DNA of 64,000 nt from contig JAPYSU010000001.1 in the NCBI GenBank assembly GCA_029936425.1, forward strand, positions 62,001 to 126,000. The letters are read 5' to 3'. A program made the position numbers and the translations under genes. Below are positions 27,153 through 35,508 of this stretch, piece by piece. Source of the DNA: Litorimonas sp. GTDB lineage: Bacteria > Pseudomonadota > Alphaproteobacteria > Caulobacterales > Maricaulaceae. Numbering within the stretch: position 1 is the first letter of the stretch; the number at the start of each line of letters is the position of its first letter. A model generated the notes under the pieces. The model was not told the origin of the DNA and searched no databases. It saw only the letters and a list, made by a program, of their open reading frames with translations.

Positions 27153-27746
27153 ATGCGTTTTCAGACCGTTATTTTGACATTACTTATTGGGGCCGGTTCA
27201 GCGTTCGGACTGAACGCCTGTAAAAGTACAGCAGACGCCCTGAATATCGGCGACGCAGCCACGAAACAAAATGCCGGACCCTGCCCCCGGGCATTCGCGC
27301 TTTATGAGGCCGCCCGAATCGTGGAGTTTCGTGATGACGAGCAACGTTTCGAAAATGTCGGTTTTACCGGGGAGGTTCACAGCGTACGCAGCCTGTGCCG
27401 TTATTATAATGCTGAACCGATTGACGCCAATCTCGAAATTACTTTTGACCTTGGCCGGGGTCCTGCCGCGAGCCAGAATACCGCCACTTATGAATATTTC
27501 GTCGCCGTGACCCGTAAAAATGTCGATGTGATCAATAAGGAAGTCTTTCCCATGCAGGTGACCTTCCCGGCTGGGCAGGACCGCGTCCGGGTTGTCGAAG
27601 AGGTCGAAGAAATCATTATCCCGCGAGCAACCCCCACGACGTCAGGGCTTAACTTTGAAATCGTGATCGGATTTGAGCTGACGGAGGCTCAACGCGCCTT
27701 TAACGCCGAAGGGCGCCGTTTCAGACTTTCTGCTGGCCAAGAATAA
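27153..27746 (+). CDS. Hypothetical lipoprotein
   Basis: 197 residues with a lipoprotein signal peptide: hydrophobic stretch then GLNAC, Cys 23 being the lipidated residue. The mature protein is beta-rich with cysteines at GPCPRA and SLCRYY that could pair; the end ELTEAQRAFNAEGRRFRL is reminiscent of periplasmic proteins conserved in alphaproteobacteria. No recognised function. It lies 8 bases upstream of argS, so the two are likely co-transcribed. Confidence 0.75.
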   Translation: MRFQTVILTLLIGAGSAFGLNACKSTADALNIGDAATKQNAGPCPRAFALYEAARIVEFRDDEQRFENVGFTGEVHSVRSLCRYYNAEPIDANLEITFDLGRGPAASQNTATYEYFVAVTRKNVDVINKEVFPMQVTFPAGQDRVRVVEEVEEIIIPRATPTTSGLNFEIVIGFELTEAQRAFNAEGRRFRLSAGQE

Positions 27747-27754
27747 ACACGCTC

Positions 27755-29533
27755 ATGTCTTCTATTTTACAGAGTCTGGAAGAGGCTTTCCAAAACGCCT
27801 TTTCGGATTTGGGATTTTCACCTGACCTAGGGGCAGTGAGAGAGTCGGACCGACCTGATTTGGCGCCTTTTCAGTGCAACGGCGCCATGGCGGCGGCGGG
27901 GCAGGCCAAAAAACAAGGCGAAAAAGTCAATCCGCGTGATATTGCGCAGTCCGTTGCCGATGCCGTGAAAAAGCATGACGCCGTCAAGTCAATTGAAATT
28001 GGCGGACCAGGATTTATCAATATTGCCCCCACAGAAGAGGCTCTGTCCAAACGGGCGAGAGACTTGTCCGGCAGTGAGCATTTAGGCATTGAGCAGGTCG
28101 AGCCGCGAACGATTGTGGTCGATTATGGCGGCGCGAATGTCGCCAAGCCGATGCATGTCGGCCATCTTCGCTCCGCCGTCATTGGCGAGGCCATTAAACG
28201 ACTTTACCGTGCTTTGGGTCATAAGGTGATCGGCGATGTCCATATGGGCGATTGGGGCCTGCAAATGGGGCATCTGATTTCCGAGTTGGAAAGCGAGGAG
28301 CCGGATCTCCCCTATTTTGACGAAGACAAACTCGAGGATTTTCCGGAAGACTCCCCTGTGACCATGGACGATCTTGCTCGGCTTTACCCGCAGGCCAGTA
28401 ATGCGGCGAAAAATGATGAAGCGCGTATGGAGCGCTCCCGACTCGCGACGGCGGAACTTCAGGCCGGACGGGCAGGATATATGGCCTTGCTTCATCACTT
28501 TATCGACGTCTCGGTGGCGGCGCTGAAAGTCGGATATGGCGATTTGGGTGTGGAGTTCGATCTCTGGAACGGCGAAGCCTGCGTGGATCATCTCATTCCG
28601 GAAATGATTGAAGAATTTCGCCGTAAGAATATTGCCGAAGATGATGACGGCGCCCTGATTATTCGCGTCGAGGAAGAAGATGAAACCAAAGACGTCCCGC
28701 CTGTTATGCTTTTGGCGAGTTCAGGCGCTGTCCTTTACCATACGACAGATCTGGCGACCTTAGTGGACCGAAAAAACGAGATTGACCCTGACTTGATAAT
28801 TTATGTCGTGGATCAGCGTCAGGCGCTCCATTTTGAGCAGGTTTTCCGGGCCGCCGTAAAAGCCGAGTGGTATAAACGGGATCAGCTTTACCACGCCGGA
28901 TTTGGCACAATGAACGGCAAGGATGGGAAACCGTTTAAAACGCGCGAAGGCGGCGTTTTACGTCTCGAGGATTTGCTGAAAATCATGAATGAGGCTGCCG
29001 CAGACAGGCTGGAGGAATCCGGTATCGGGGCAGATTACGAAGCGTCTGAAAGACGCGAAATTGCCCGAAAAGTGGGATTGGCTGCGCTGAAATTTGCGGA
29101 TCTTCAAAATCAGCGTCTGACCAATTATGTCTTTGATCCGGAGCGCTTCACCTCATTTGAAGGCAAGACTGGCCCATACCTGCTTTACGCGGCCGTTCGC
29201 ATCAAATCCATTCTTCGCCGCGCCAAGGATGAAGATGTGTCTCCCGGCAAAATAAAAATCTCGGATCCGAAAGAGGCGCAGCTTCTTTTGTCATTGGATG
29301 CCTTTGGAAGAGCTGTCGCAAGTTCAGCGGAGAAATATGCCCCGCATATTCTCTGCGATCATATTTACCGCGTCGCGCAAAGTTTTTCGCGGTTTTATTC
29401 AGACTGCCCCATACTTGCCGAAGACATTCCGGAAGAGGTCAAAGCCTCTCGACTGGCTCTGGCGGAACTCACCTTGCGTCAGCTCGAAAAGGGACTCACG
29501 ATTTTGGGAATCGAGACGCCCGAGCGAATGTAA
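27755..29533 (+). CDS. argS: Arginyl-tRNA synthetase
   Basis: A 592-residue class I aminoacyl-tRNA synthetase. The N-terminal Add-1 domain (1-110) recognises the tRNA D-loop; the HIGH motif appears as KPMHVGHLRSAVIGEAI, and the KMSK loop is replaced by FGTMNGKDGKPFKTREGG, as usual for ArgRS. The DALR anticodon domain ends the protein (FTSFEGKTGPYLLYAAVRI, then YRVAQSFSRFYSDCPIL). Follows the lipoprotein gene and converges with a small minus-strand gene. Confidence 0.96.
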   Translation: MSSILQSLEEAFQNAFSDLGFSPDLGAVRESDRPDLAPFQCNGAMAAAGQAKKQGEKVNPRDIAQSVADAVKKHDAVKSIEIGGPGFINIAPTEEALSKRARDLSGSEHLGIEQVEPRTIVVDYGGANVAKPMHVGHLRSAVIGEAIKRLYRALGHKVIGDVHMGDWGLQMGHLISELESEEPDLPYFDEDKLEDFPEDSPVTMDDLARLYPQASNAAKNDEARMERSRLATAELQAGRAGYMALLHHFIDVSVAALKVGYGDLGVEFDLWNGEACVDHLIPEMIEEFRRKNIAEDDDGALIIRVEEEDETKDVPPVMLLASSGAVLYHTTDLATLVDRKNEIDPDLIIYVVDQRQALHFEQVFRAAVKAEWYKRDQLYHAGFGTMNGKDGKPFKTREGGVLRLEDLLKIMNEAAADRLEESGIGADYEASERREIARKVGLAALKFADLQNQRLTNYVFDPERFTSFEGKTGPYLLYAAVRIKSILRRAKDEDVSPGKIKISDPKEAQLLLSLDAFGRAVASSAEKYAPHILCDHIYRVAQSFSRFYSDCPILAEDIPEEVKASRLALAELTLRQLEKGLTILGIETPERM

Positions 29534-29545
29534 GGATGAGTGCGT

Positions 29546-29854
29546 TTAACGCTGAGGGGCGTTTAGCGTATTGTAGGGCGCAGCCTGTTGGGCGTGTTGA
29601 TGAAGGGGCTGCGCCGAGGCCGCACTCTGCGGCTGTTGTTGCGGCGCGAATTGAGGCGGGGCAGGCTGCCTCACCGGATTTTGGGCTCCGGTCTGCGGCG
29701 CCGCAGCTTTTTTGTTCCGCAGACCAGAGGTGGCTTCCAGACATTCTGCATACATATCCAGAATCTGCCCCATATTGTTTTCCCCCCACACGCCGACGCC
29801 CTTGAGTTTGGACACAAGTTCGAAGGCGATTTCTTCTTTGGACTTACCGGACAT
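29546..29854 (-). CDS. Hypothetical small protein with a Gln/Pro/Ala-rich tail
   Basis: 102 residues. Residues 4-48 (EEIAFELVSKLKGVGVWGEN, then ILDMYAECLEAT) form a helical, conserved-looking domain; residues 50-102 are low-complexity Ala/Gln/Pro. GAGGATAAAAA precedes the ATG. No signal peptide. Codon use and a clear ribosome-binding site favour a real gene. It ends 12 bases from argS and reads away from the glycine riboswitch. Function not recognised. Confidence 0.65.
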   Translation of the reverse strand: MSGKSKEEIAFELVSKLKGVGVWGENNMGQILDMYAECLEATSGLRNKKAAAPQTGAQNPVRQPAPPQFAPQQQPQSAASAQPLHQHAQQAAPYNTLNAPQR

Positions 29855-29979
29855 TTTTTATCCTCTATTTTGCAGGTTCGCACAGGGATTAGCACAGAAG
29901 GTTTAACAGAATTCCTACACGTCAATCTGATAGCTTCTGATTGACTCAATCGGTAAAATCGCACATGTAACGGCCATCC

Positions 29980-30200
29980 CGTCCAGATGGGAGAGTGCGG
30001 AAAAACCCTTACAAAAAAGGGGCCGCCACCGAAGGCGCAACCGCCCCGGAAACGCTCAGGTCAACGGACCGTTTGGACGTCAATACGCTGGAAAGCGGGC
30101 CGCCCTCTAGGGGGCATGGTGAGAGGCCCCGCCGACGGAGTAAGCGCTGATTGTTTGTATGAACAATTGTCGTCAATCTCTCAGGCCCAAAGAGACAGCA
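29980..30200 (+). ncRNA. Tandem glycine riboswitch
   Basis: Two glycine aptamers in series before gcvT. Aptamer 1 (about 29980-30079) has closing stem CGTCCA/TGGACG, GGGAGAGTG, the core CCACCGAAGGCGCAA and AAACGCTCAGGT. Aptamer 2 (about 30100-30200) has GGTGAGAG, CGCCGACGGAGTAAGCG, a P3b hairpin ATTGTT/AACAAT and CTCTCAGGCCCAAAGAGACAG. Glycine binding turns the downstream gcv operon on. No terminator hairpin is seen between it and gcvT (start 30245), so control is probably at translation initiation, since aptamer 2 ends about 45 bases before the start codon. Confidence 0.93.
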
Positions 30201-30244
30201 GGTGGCACTTCCTGCGGTTTATCCGCGCTACGAAAGTGTGACTT

Positions 30245-31399
30245 ATGAGCGAGCTCAAAAAAACAGCGCTTCACAGCCAGCATGTCGATCTCGGCGCCAA
30301 AATGGTCCCTTTTGCCGGCTATGATATGCCTGTCCAGTATCCGCTCGGCGTCAAAGGCGAGCATCTCCATACGCGGGAAAAGGCCGGATTGTTTGATGTC
30401 TCCCATATGGGGCAGGTTTTCCTGACGCCGGAGGACAAAAATTTCGAGACGGCCGCAAAGGCTCTCGAAAAACTTGTGCCTGCCGATATTCAGAGCCTTG
30501 AGCCCGGACAGCAGCGCTATTCCCAGTTTCTGAACGAAGACGGCGGCATTCTGGATGATTTGATGATCTCCCGCCTCGGAATGGAGGGCTATGACCATGT
30601 GCTTTATCTAGTCGTCAATGCCGGCTGCAAGGATGCGGATTATGCCCATCTCGAAAAACATATGCCGGACAATGTGAAGGTCTCCGTCAAGGACGACACA
30701 CTTTCTTTGATTGCCTTGCAAGGTCCACGCGCCGCTCATGTTCTGGCCTGTCTTGCGCCGGACGTCGAAAAACTGACTTTCATGACGCATACCGATCTGG
30801 AGCTGAAAGGCACATTGGGCGCCCCCGTCTGGGCGCATGTGTCCCGTTCCGGCTATACGGGCGAAGACGGATATGAAATTTCCGCGAAACATGACGATAT
30901 GGTGCGTTTGGTCGAGGAGTTGCTAAGTTATGACGATGTTGAGCCTATCGGCCTTGGCGCGCGCGATAGCCTGCGTCTCGAGGCGGGGCTCTGCCTTTAC
31001 GGACATGATATAGATACAAGCGTGTCTCCGATCGAAGCCGGATTAATCTGGTCCGTGCAAAAACACCGCCGCAGCGCGGACGCCGGCTATCTCGGCGCGG
31101 AGCGCGTCGCCTCTGATCTGGCGGATAAGTCCACGAAACGTCTGGTCGGAATTAAGCCGGACGGTAAGGCCCCGGCCCGGGAGCACACCGAAGTCCAGGA
31201 TATGGACGGAAACACGATCGGCGAAATCACCAGCGGCGGCTATGGCCCCACAGTCGATGGCCCGGTCGCGATGGGCTATGTCGCCCGGAAATTTTTCAAA
31301 GCGGGCACGCCCGTTCAGCTTCTTGTCCGGGGAAAACCCCGCCCTGCCACGGTCGTGAAACTGCCTTTCGCGCCGCATAATTACTTCAGAGGAAACTAG
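30245..31399 (+). CDS. gcvT: Glycine cleavage system T protein (aminomethyltransferase)
   Basis: A 384-residue tetrahydrofolate-dependent enzyme releasing ammonia and forming methylene-THF from the aminomethyl group on GcvH. Family segments: LKKTALHSQHVDLGAKMVPF, GLFDVSHMGQ, SRSGYTGEDGYEI, IGLGARDSLRLEAGL and a C-terminal barrel ending LPFAPHNYFR. First gene after the riboswitch and 2 bases from gcvH. Confidence 0.96.
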   Translation: MSELKKTALHSQHVDLGAKMVPFAGYDMPVQYPLGVKGEHLHTREKAGLFDVSHMGQVFLTPEDKNFETAAKALEKLVPADIQSLEPGQQRYSQFLNEDGGILDDLMISRLGMEGYDHVLYLVVNAGCKDADYAHLEKHMPDNVKVSVKDDTLSLIALQGPRAAHVLACLAPDVEKLTFMTHTDLELKGTLGAPVWAHVSRSGYTGEDGYEISAKHDDMVRLVEELLSYDDVEPIGLGARDSLRLEAGLCLYGHDIDTSVSPIEAGLIWSVQKHRRSADAGYLGAERVASDLADKSTKRLVGIKPDGKAPAREHTEVQDMDGNTIGEITSGGYGPTVDGPVAMGYVARKFFKAGTPVQLLVRGKPRPATVVKLPFAPHNYFRGN

Positions 31400-31401
31400 C
31401 C

Positions 31402-31773
31402 ATGTCAGTAAAATACACCGAAGATCACGAATGGATTAAAGTGGACGGCGAGATCGCCACAATCGGGATTTCCGCCTATGCCACGAAACAACTTGGCGAC
31501 GTTGTTTTCGTCGAGCTTCCGGAAATCGGCGCGGAGATGGAAAAAGGGGATGAAGCCGCCGTGGTCGAATCCGTAAAAGCCGCGTCCGAAGTTTACGCGC
31601 CCGTTAGCGGCGAGGTGACGGAAGTTAATGAAACGCTAGAAGCCGCGCCCGAAACCGTCAATGCATCGCCGGATGGAGACGGCTGGTTCCTCAAGCTGAA
31701 AATCAAAGACGCGTCTGAATTGGACGGCTTGATGGATGAAACAAAATATAAAGCTTACTGCGAAAGCCTGTAG
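31402..31773 (+). CDS. gcvH: Glycine cleavage system H protein
   Basis: A 123-residue lipoyl carrier protein moving the aminomethyl group between GcvP, GcvT and the lipoamide dehydrogenase. The lipoylated lysine is K59 in AAVVESVKAASEVYAPVSG. Start follows gcvT by 2 bases. Normal family length. Followed by three small membrane-protein genes before gcvPA. Confidence 0.97.
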   Translation: MSVKYTEDHEWIKVDGEIATIGISAYATKQLGDVVFVELPEIGAEMEKGDEAAVVESVKAASEVYAPVSGEVTEVNETLEAAPETVNASPDGDGWFLKLKIKDASELDGLMDETKYKAYCESL

Positions 31774-31814
31774 GATTTCGTTCTCGGGTTACATGGGCAA
31801 AAAGGACAACTCTA

Positions 31815-31925
31815 ATGAACCTGCCTTTATTTGCCATCATGGGCTTATGTCTCGTCGTATTACTACTGTGGGTTCTGGTGATCCGGCCCCTGCTTCAAAA
31901 CTATAAAGATAAAAATGGAACATAA
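31815..31925 (+). CDS. Small single-span membrane protein in the gcv operon (36 residues)
   Basis: ATG 31815 to TAA 31925. The product is one membrane helix (LFAIMGLCLVVLLLWVLVI) followed by a basic tail RPLLQNYKDKNGT. It lies 41 bases after gcvH on the operon strand and 3 bases before the next small gene. GGACAACTCTA before the ATG is a plausible ribosome-binding site. The clean hydrophobic-then-charged layout, its tight packing with the next gene and its place inside an operon support a real gene. Function not recognised. Confidence 0.6.
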   Translation: MNLPLFAIMGLCLVVLLLWVLVIRPLLQNYKDKNGT

Positions 31926-31928
31926 GCC

Positions 31929-32069
31929 ATGAGCGTTACAAACCCGATATTCTGGATTATTACCATCGGCCTGTTCATTCTTGTGGCTTATCTTTCGCGC
32001 AAGATGATTACCGGAAGGCCAGGCCGCGGAACTTCAGAAGTCGATTACGACGAGGATGAAAGAAACTAG
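31929..32069 (+). CDS. Small single-span membrane protein in the gcv operon (46 residues)
   Basis: ATG 31929 to TAG 32069, 3 bases after the preceding small gene and directly abutting the next. One helix (NPIFWIITIGLFILVAYLS), then a basic stretch RKMITGRPGRG and an acidic tail SEVDYDEDERN. ATAAGCC before the ATG is not a strong Shine-Dalgarno element, so translation may depend on the upstream gene. Position between gcvH and gcvPA implies shared glycine control. Function not recognised. Confidence 0.62.
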   Translation: MSVTNPIFWIITIGLFILVAYLSRKMITGRPGRGTSEVDYDEDERN

Positions 32070-32264
32070 ATGGCTGGTGGATCGAATTTTGGAGCCACTC
32101 TCGCTATTGGCATTGGGATAGGCACGGCCATTGGAGTGGCAACAGACAATCTCGCCCTTTGGCTCTCCGTTGGCGTCGCAGTAGGCGTCGCTCTGGGCGC
32201 TGCAAATTCGGGCCGAAAGAATTCCAAAAGTAATGATGTCGAACACGACAATGAGGATAATTAA
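32070..32264 (+). CDS. Small glycine-zipper membrane protein in the gcv operon (64 residues)
   Basis: The ATG follows the previous stop with no gap and the stop abuts gcvPA. Residues 5-45 form two Gly/Ala-rich helices (GATLAIGIGIGTAIGVA and LALWLSVGVAVGVALGAA) with GxxxG spacing, suited to tight helix packing or oligomerisation; the tail is polar and acidic. GAGGATGAAAG upstream is a good ribosome-binding site. Third of three unrelated small membrane genes here; function unknown. Confidence 0.7.
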   Translation: MAGGSNFGATLAIGIGIGTAIGVATDNLALWLSVGVAVGVALGAANSGRKNSKSNDVEHDNEDN

Positions 32265-33602
32265 ATGCGTTATTTGCCATTAAATGAAAATGACCGAGCC
32301 GCGATGCTCGACGTCATTGGCGCCGAGTCCATTGATGAGCTGTTTCAGGATGTGCCAGAAAAGGCGCGTCTTAAATCACTTGTCGATCTTCCGAAGCATC
32401 AGTCTGAACAAGCGGTTGAACGCCATATGGCGAAGCTCTCGGCGAAATCGGTGTCAGCCGGGTCCGTGCCATTTTTCTGCGGGGCTGGAGCGTATAAGCA
32501 CCATATACCTGCAACCGTGGACCATCTGATACAGCGCTCAGAATTTTTGACGGCCTATACGCCTTACCAGCCGGAAATCAGCCAGGGCACACTTCAGTCC
32601 CTGTTCGAATTCCAGACACAAGTCGCGCTCCTGACCGGCATGGATGTCGCCAACGCCTCCATGTATGATGGCTCGACAGCCTGCGCCGAAGCGGTGGTCA
32701 TGGCCAAACGCGTGACGCGTAAATCCAGAGCTATCCTCGCGCCCGGTCTGCACCCGCATTACGCCGCCGCGACCCAGACTTTGGCCTCAACGCTCGACAT
32801 TCAGATTGACGAGCGCGATTGTCGCCCCGGCCGTGACGATCATGTTATTGACCATATCAATGACGATACAGCCTGCGTTGTCGTACAATCCCCCAATGTG
32901 TTTGGCGAAATCATCGACCTCGCTCCAATCGCTGAAAAAGCACATAAACATAAGGCCCTTCTAATTGCCGTCTTCACGGAACCTGTTGCCCTCGGCGCAA
33001 TTAAATCTCCGGGCGAGCAAGGCGCGGATATTGTTGTGGGTGAAGGGCAGGGCCTCGGCGTAGGCCTTAATTTTGGCGGGCCGCATGTCGGGCTGTTTGC
33101 TTGTACAAAAAAGCTTGTGCGGCAAATGCCGGGTCGTCTTTGCGGCGAAACCGTGGATGCCAATGGCGAACGCGGATTTGTGCTGACGCTCTCTACGCGG
33201 GAGCAGCATATCCGCCGCGAAAAAGCGACGTCAAATATCTGCACCAATTCCGGACTTTGCTGTCTGGCGTTCACCATCCATATGAGCTTGCTCGGCGATG
33301 CCGGACTGAAACGTCTGGCGGCGCTCAATCATGAAGCCGCCTGCCATCTTGCCGACGTGATCGACGGAATAAACGGCGCGGAAGTCATGAACGAAACTTT
33401 CTTTAACGAGTTTACGGTCAAATTAAATAAACCCGCCGCGGAAGTGGTCGAAGCGCTCGCTGAAAAAGGCGTGCTGGGCGGCGTTCCTGTGTCGCGTCTG
33501 ACGGAAGGCAATGAAGATTTGCTCCTCGTCTGCGCTACGGAGACTTCTAGTGAAGAGGATATCCATGCCTTTGAAGCAGCTTTGAAGGAGGTCTTGTCAT
33601 GA
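32265..33602 (+). CDS. gcvPA: Glycine dehydrogenase (decarboxylating) subunit 1
   Basis: A 445-residue alpha subunit of the split P protein, which decarboxylates glycine with PLP and loads GcvH. Segments MRYLPLNENDRAAMLDVIG, FFCGAGAYKHHIPATVD, TPYQPEISQGTLQSLFEFQT and REQHIRREKATSNICTNSGL are family marks. It lacks the PLP lysine, which lies in subunit 2. The stop overlaps the gcvPB start (ATGA), fitting equal production of the two subunits. Confidence 0.96.
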   Translation: MRYLPLNENDRAAMLDVIGAESIDELFQDVPEKARLKSLVDLPKHQSEQAVERHMAKLSAKSVSAGSVPFFCGAGAYKHHIPATVDHLIQRSEFLTAYTPYQPEISQGTLQSLFEFQTQVALLTGMDVANASMYDGSTACAEAVVMAKRVTRKSRAILAPGLHPHYAAATQTLASTLDIQIDERDCRPGRDDHVIDHINDDTACVVVQSPNVFGEIIDLAPIAEKAHKHKALLIAVFTEPVALGAIKSPGEQGADIVVGEGQGLGVGLNFGGPHVGLFACTKKLVRQMPGRLCGETVDANGERGFVLTLSTREQHIRREKATSNICTNSGLCCLAFTIHMSLLGDAGLKRLAALNHEAACHLADVIDGINGAEVMNETFFNEFTVKLNKPAAEVVEALAEKGVLGGVPVSRLTEGNEDLLLVCATETSSEEDIHAFEAALKEVLS

Positions 33603-35164
33603 AAAACGAAGGTCGCCCCACAACGCCCGTTGCGGCGAATATGAACCGCCCTGACACGGTCTCCGGCTCCAAAGGTCTGGAACAGGCCGTGAAGCTGATT
33701 TTCGAAGTCGGTACGCCGCGCCGTACAGGCATTGACCTGCCTGAACCTAAAGGCCGCGCCTCTCGTCTTGGCGGACATGAGCGCAAAGGCGAAATCGGTT
33801 TGCCCGGCCTGTCAGAGCCGGAAACCATGCGCCATTATGTGCGCCTGAGTCAAAAGAACTATGCGATTGATCTGGGTATTTACCCGCTGGGCTCCTGCAC
33901 CATGAAACATAATCCGCGTCTGAATGAAAAAGTCGCGCGTATGCCGGGTTTTGCGGATGTGCACCCTTTGCAGCCCATCAGTACAGTGCAAGGCGCTTTG
34001 GAGCTTATGGAGCAATTATCGCATTGGCTCATGACGCTCTGCAATATGCCGGCCGTGGCCCTGACCCCGAAAGCCGGGGCGCATGGCGAACTTTGCGGTA
34101 TGATGGCCATCCGCGCACGTCTCGACGCCGATGGTCAGTCACAACGCCGCCGCGTGTTGGTGCCGGAAAGCGCCCATGGAACGAACCCGGCAACGGCCGT
34201 GCAGTGCGGGTTTACCGTGGATGAAATTCCGGCGTCGGGGGACGGCCGCGTCAATATGGACGCGCTTCGCGAGAAGCTTGAAAAAAGCGATGATGTTGCC
34301 GGTATCATGCTGACCAATCCAAATACATGTGGTCTGTTTGAACGTGACATCGTCGAAATTGCGGACCTCATCCATGCGGCAGGCGGATATTTCTATTGCG
34401 ACGGCGCAAATTTCAACGCTCTCGTCGGGCGTGTTCGCCCAGGCGATCTCGGCGTCGACGCGATGCACATTAATCTGCACAAGACGTTTTCAACGCCTCA
34501 CGGCGGTGGCGGTCCAGGGTCCGGCCCGACTGTTTTATCTGAAGCGTTGAAGGATTTCGCGCCTCTACCATTTGTCGTCAAAGACGGCGAAGGCTTGAAA
34601 TTGGTCGAACATGAAGGCGGAGACGCCGCAGCTAGCTTTGGACGTATGTGCGCCTTTCACGGCCAGATGGGCATGTATACACGCGCCCTGACCTATATGA
34701 TGAGCCACGGCTCGGACGGATTGAAACAGGCAACGGAAGACGCTGTCCTGAACGCCAATTATATCCAAGCCTCCCTTGCGGATGTGATGACCGTCGCGTT
34801 CGAAGGCACCTGCATGCATGAAGCGCTCTTTGATGATCGCTTCCTCAAAGACACAGGTGTTGATACGCTCGACTTTGCCAAGGCAATGATTGACGAGGGC
34901 TATCACCCGATGACGATGTATTTCCCGCTCGTCGTTCACGGCGCGATGCTCATCGAGCCAACTGAGTCTGAGTCCAAAGGCGAATTAGACCGCTTCATCC
35001 AGTCTATGCGGTCTCTGGTGGAACGAGCGAAAGCCGGGGAGGCGGAGAGCTTCAAACAAGCGCCTGTCTATGCGCCGATGCGCCGACTCGATGAAACCAG
35101 AGCGGCGCGAAATCCGGTTTTACGGTGGACGCCTCCGGCTGATAACGCCGAGGCGGCGGAATAG
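33599..35164 (+). CDS. gcvPB: Glycine dehydrogenase (decarboxylating) subunit 2
   Basis: A 521-residue beta subunit carrying the PLP lysine K295 in HINLHKTFSTPHGGGGPG. Other marks are YPLGSCTMKHNPR, LTPKAGAHGELCGM and ESAHGTNPATAV. Together with GcvPA it forms the heterotetrameric P protein. Last gene of the riboswitch-controlled operon; a terminator hairpin follows about 120 bases downstream. Confidence 0.97.
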   Translation: MKNEGRPTTPVAANMNRPDTVSGSKGLEQAVKLIFEVGTPRRTGIDLPEPKGRASRLGGHERKGEIGLPGLSEPETMRHYVRLSQKNYAIDLGIYPLGSCTMKHNPRLNEKVARMPGFADVHPLQPISTVQGALELMEQLSHWLMTLCNMPAVALTPKAGAHGELCGMMAIRARLDADGQSQRRRVLVPESAHGTNPATAVQCGFTVDEIPASGDGRVNMDALREKLEKSDDVAGIMLTNPNTCGLFERDIVEIADLIHAAGGYFYCDGANFNALVGRVRPGDLGVDAMHINLHKTFSTPHGGGGPGSGPTVLSEALKDFAPLPFVVKDGEGLKLVEHEGGDAAASFGRMCAFHGQMGMYTRALTYMMSHGSDGLKQATEDAVLNANYIQASLADVMTVAFEGTCMHEALFDDRFLKDTGVDTLDFAKAMIDEGYHPMTMYFPLVVHGAMLIEPTESESKGELDRFIQSMRSLVERAKAGEAESFKQAPVYAPMRRLDETRAARNPVLRWTPPADNAEAAE

Positions 35165-35508
35165 ATTTCTCTCTAGATGTTAAATTCAGCACTTTGATGT
35201 TTAACATTGACGGAAGAAATTTATTTTAGCTGTTTTCACGGCAGTGTGTCGAAGGCTTTATGAAAATAGAAAATATAGAATTCAAAAGGCCTCTGAGAGG
35301 GCCTTTTTTGGTTAAGTCTAACCCATCTAAGATGGCTTAATTGGTTTCAAGAGAATCTATTTTCGAAAATAAATTTTTTTCATCTTGTGTTCATATTGTT
35401 TCGTTCAGTAATGTAACAGTTCAAGAAATCGTCTTGAGAAATGAGTCACCAAAATTTTTTATTAAGGTGAGTAATAAGTTGTTTTAGCAACCGAATACGG
35501 GGTAAATT
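35165..35508. other. Intergenic region with terminator and AT-rich leader
   Basis: A 344-base gap. A hairpin AAAGGCC/GGCCTTTTTT at 35284-35309 ends the gcv operon. From about 35335 to 35500 the sequence is strongly AT-rich, with A/T tracts at 35364-35380 and 35452-35466, likely holding the promoter of the secreted protein gene; GGGGTAAATT just before 35509 is its ribosome-binding region. No ORF or RNA gene seen. Confidence 0.6.
35284..35309 (+). terminator. Rho-independent terminator of the gcv operon
   Basis: AAAAGGCCTCTGAGAGGGCC followed by TTTTTT: stem AAAGGCC/GGCCTTT with a short Gly-codon-free loop. Located 120 bases after gcvPB on the same strand. Confidence 0.8.

Noticed and set aside
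35275..35340. Short ORF of about 26 codons (ATG near 35261) across the gcv terminator
   Set aside because: It is formed by a terminator hairpin and its flanks, has no ribosome-binding site and no recognisable product.
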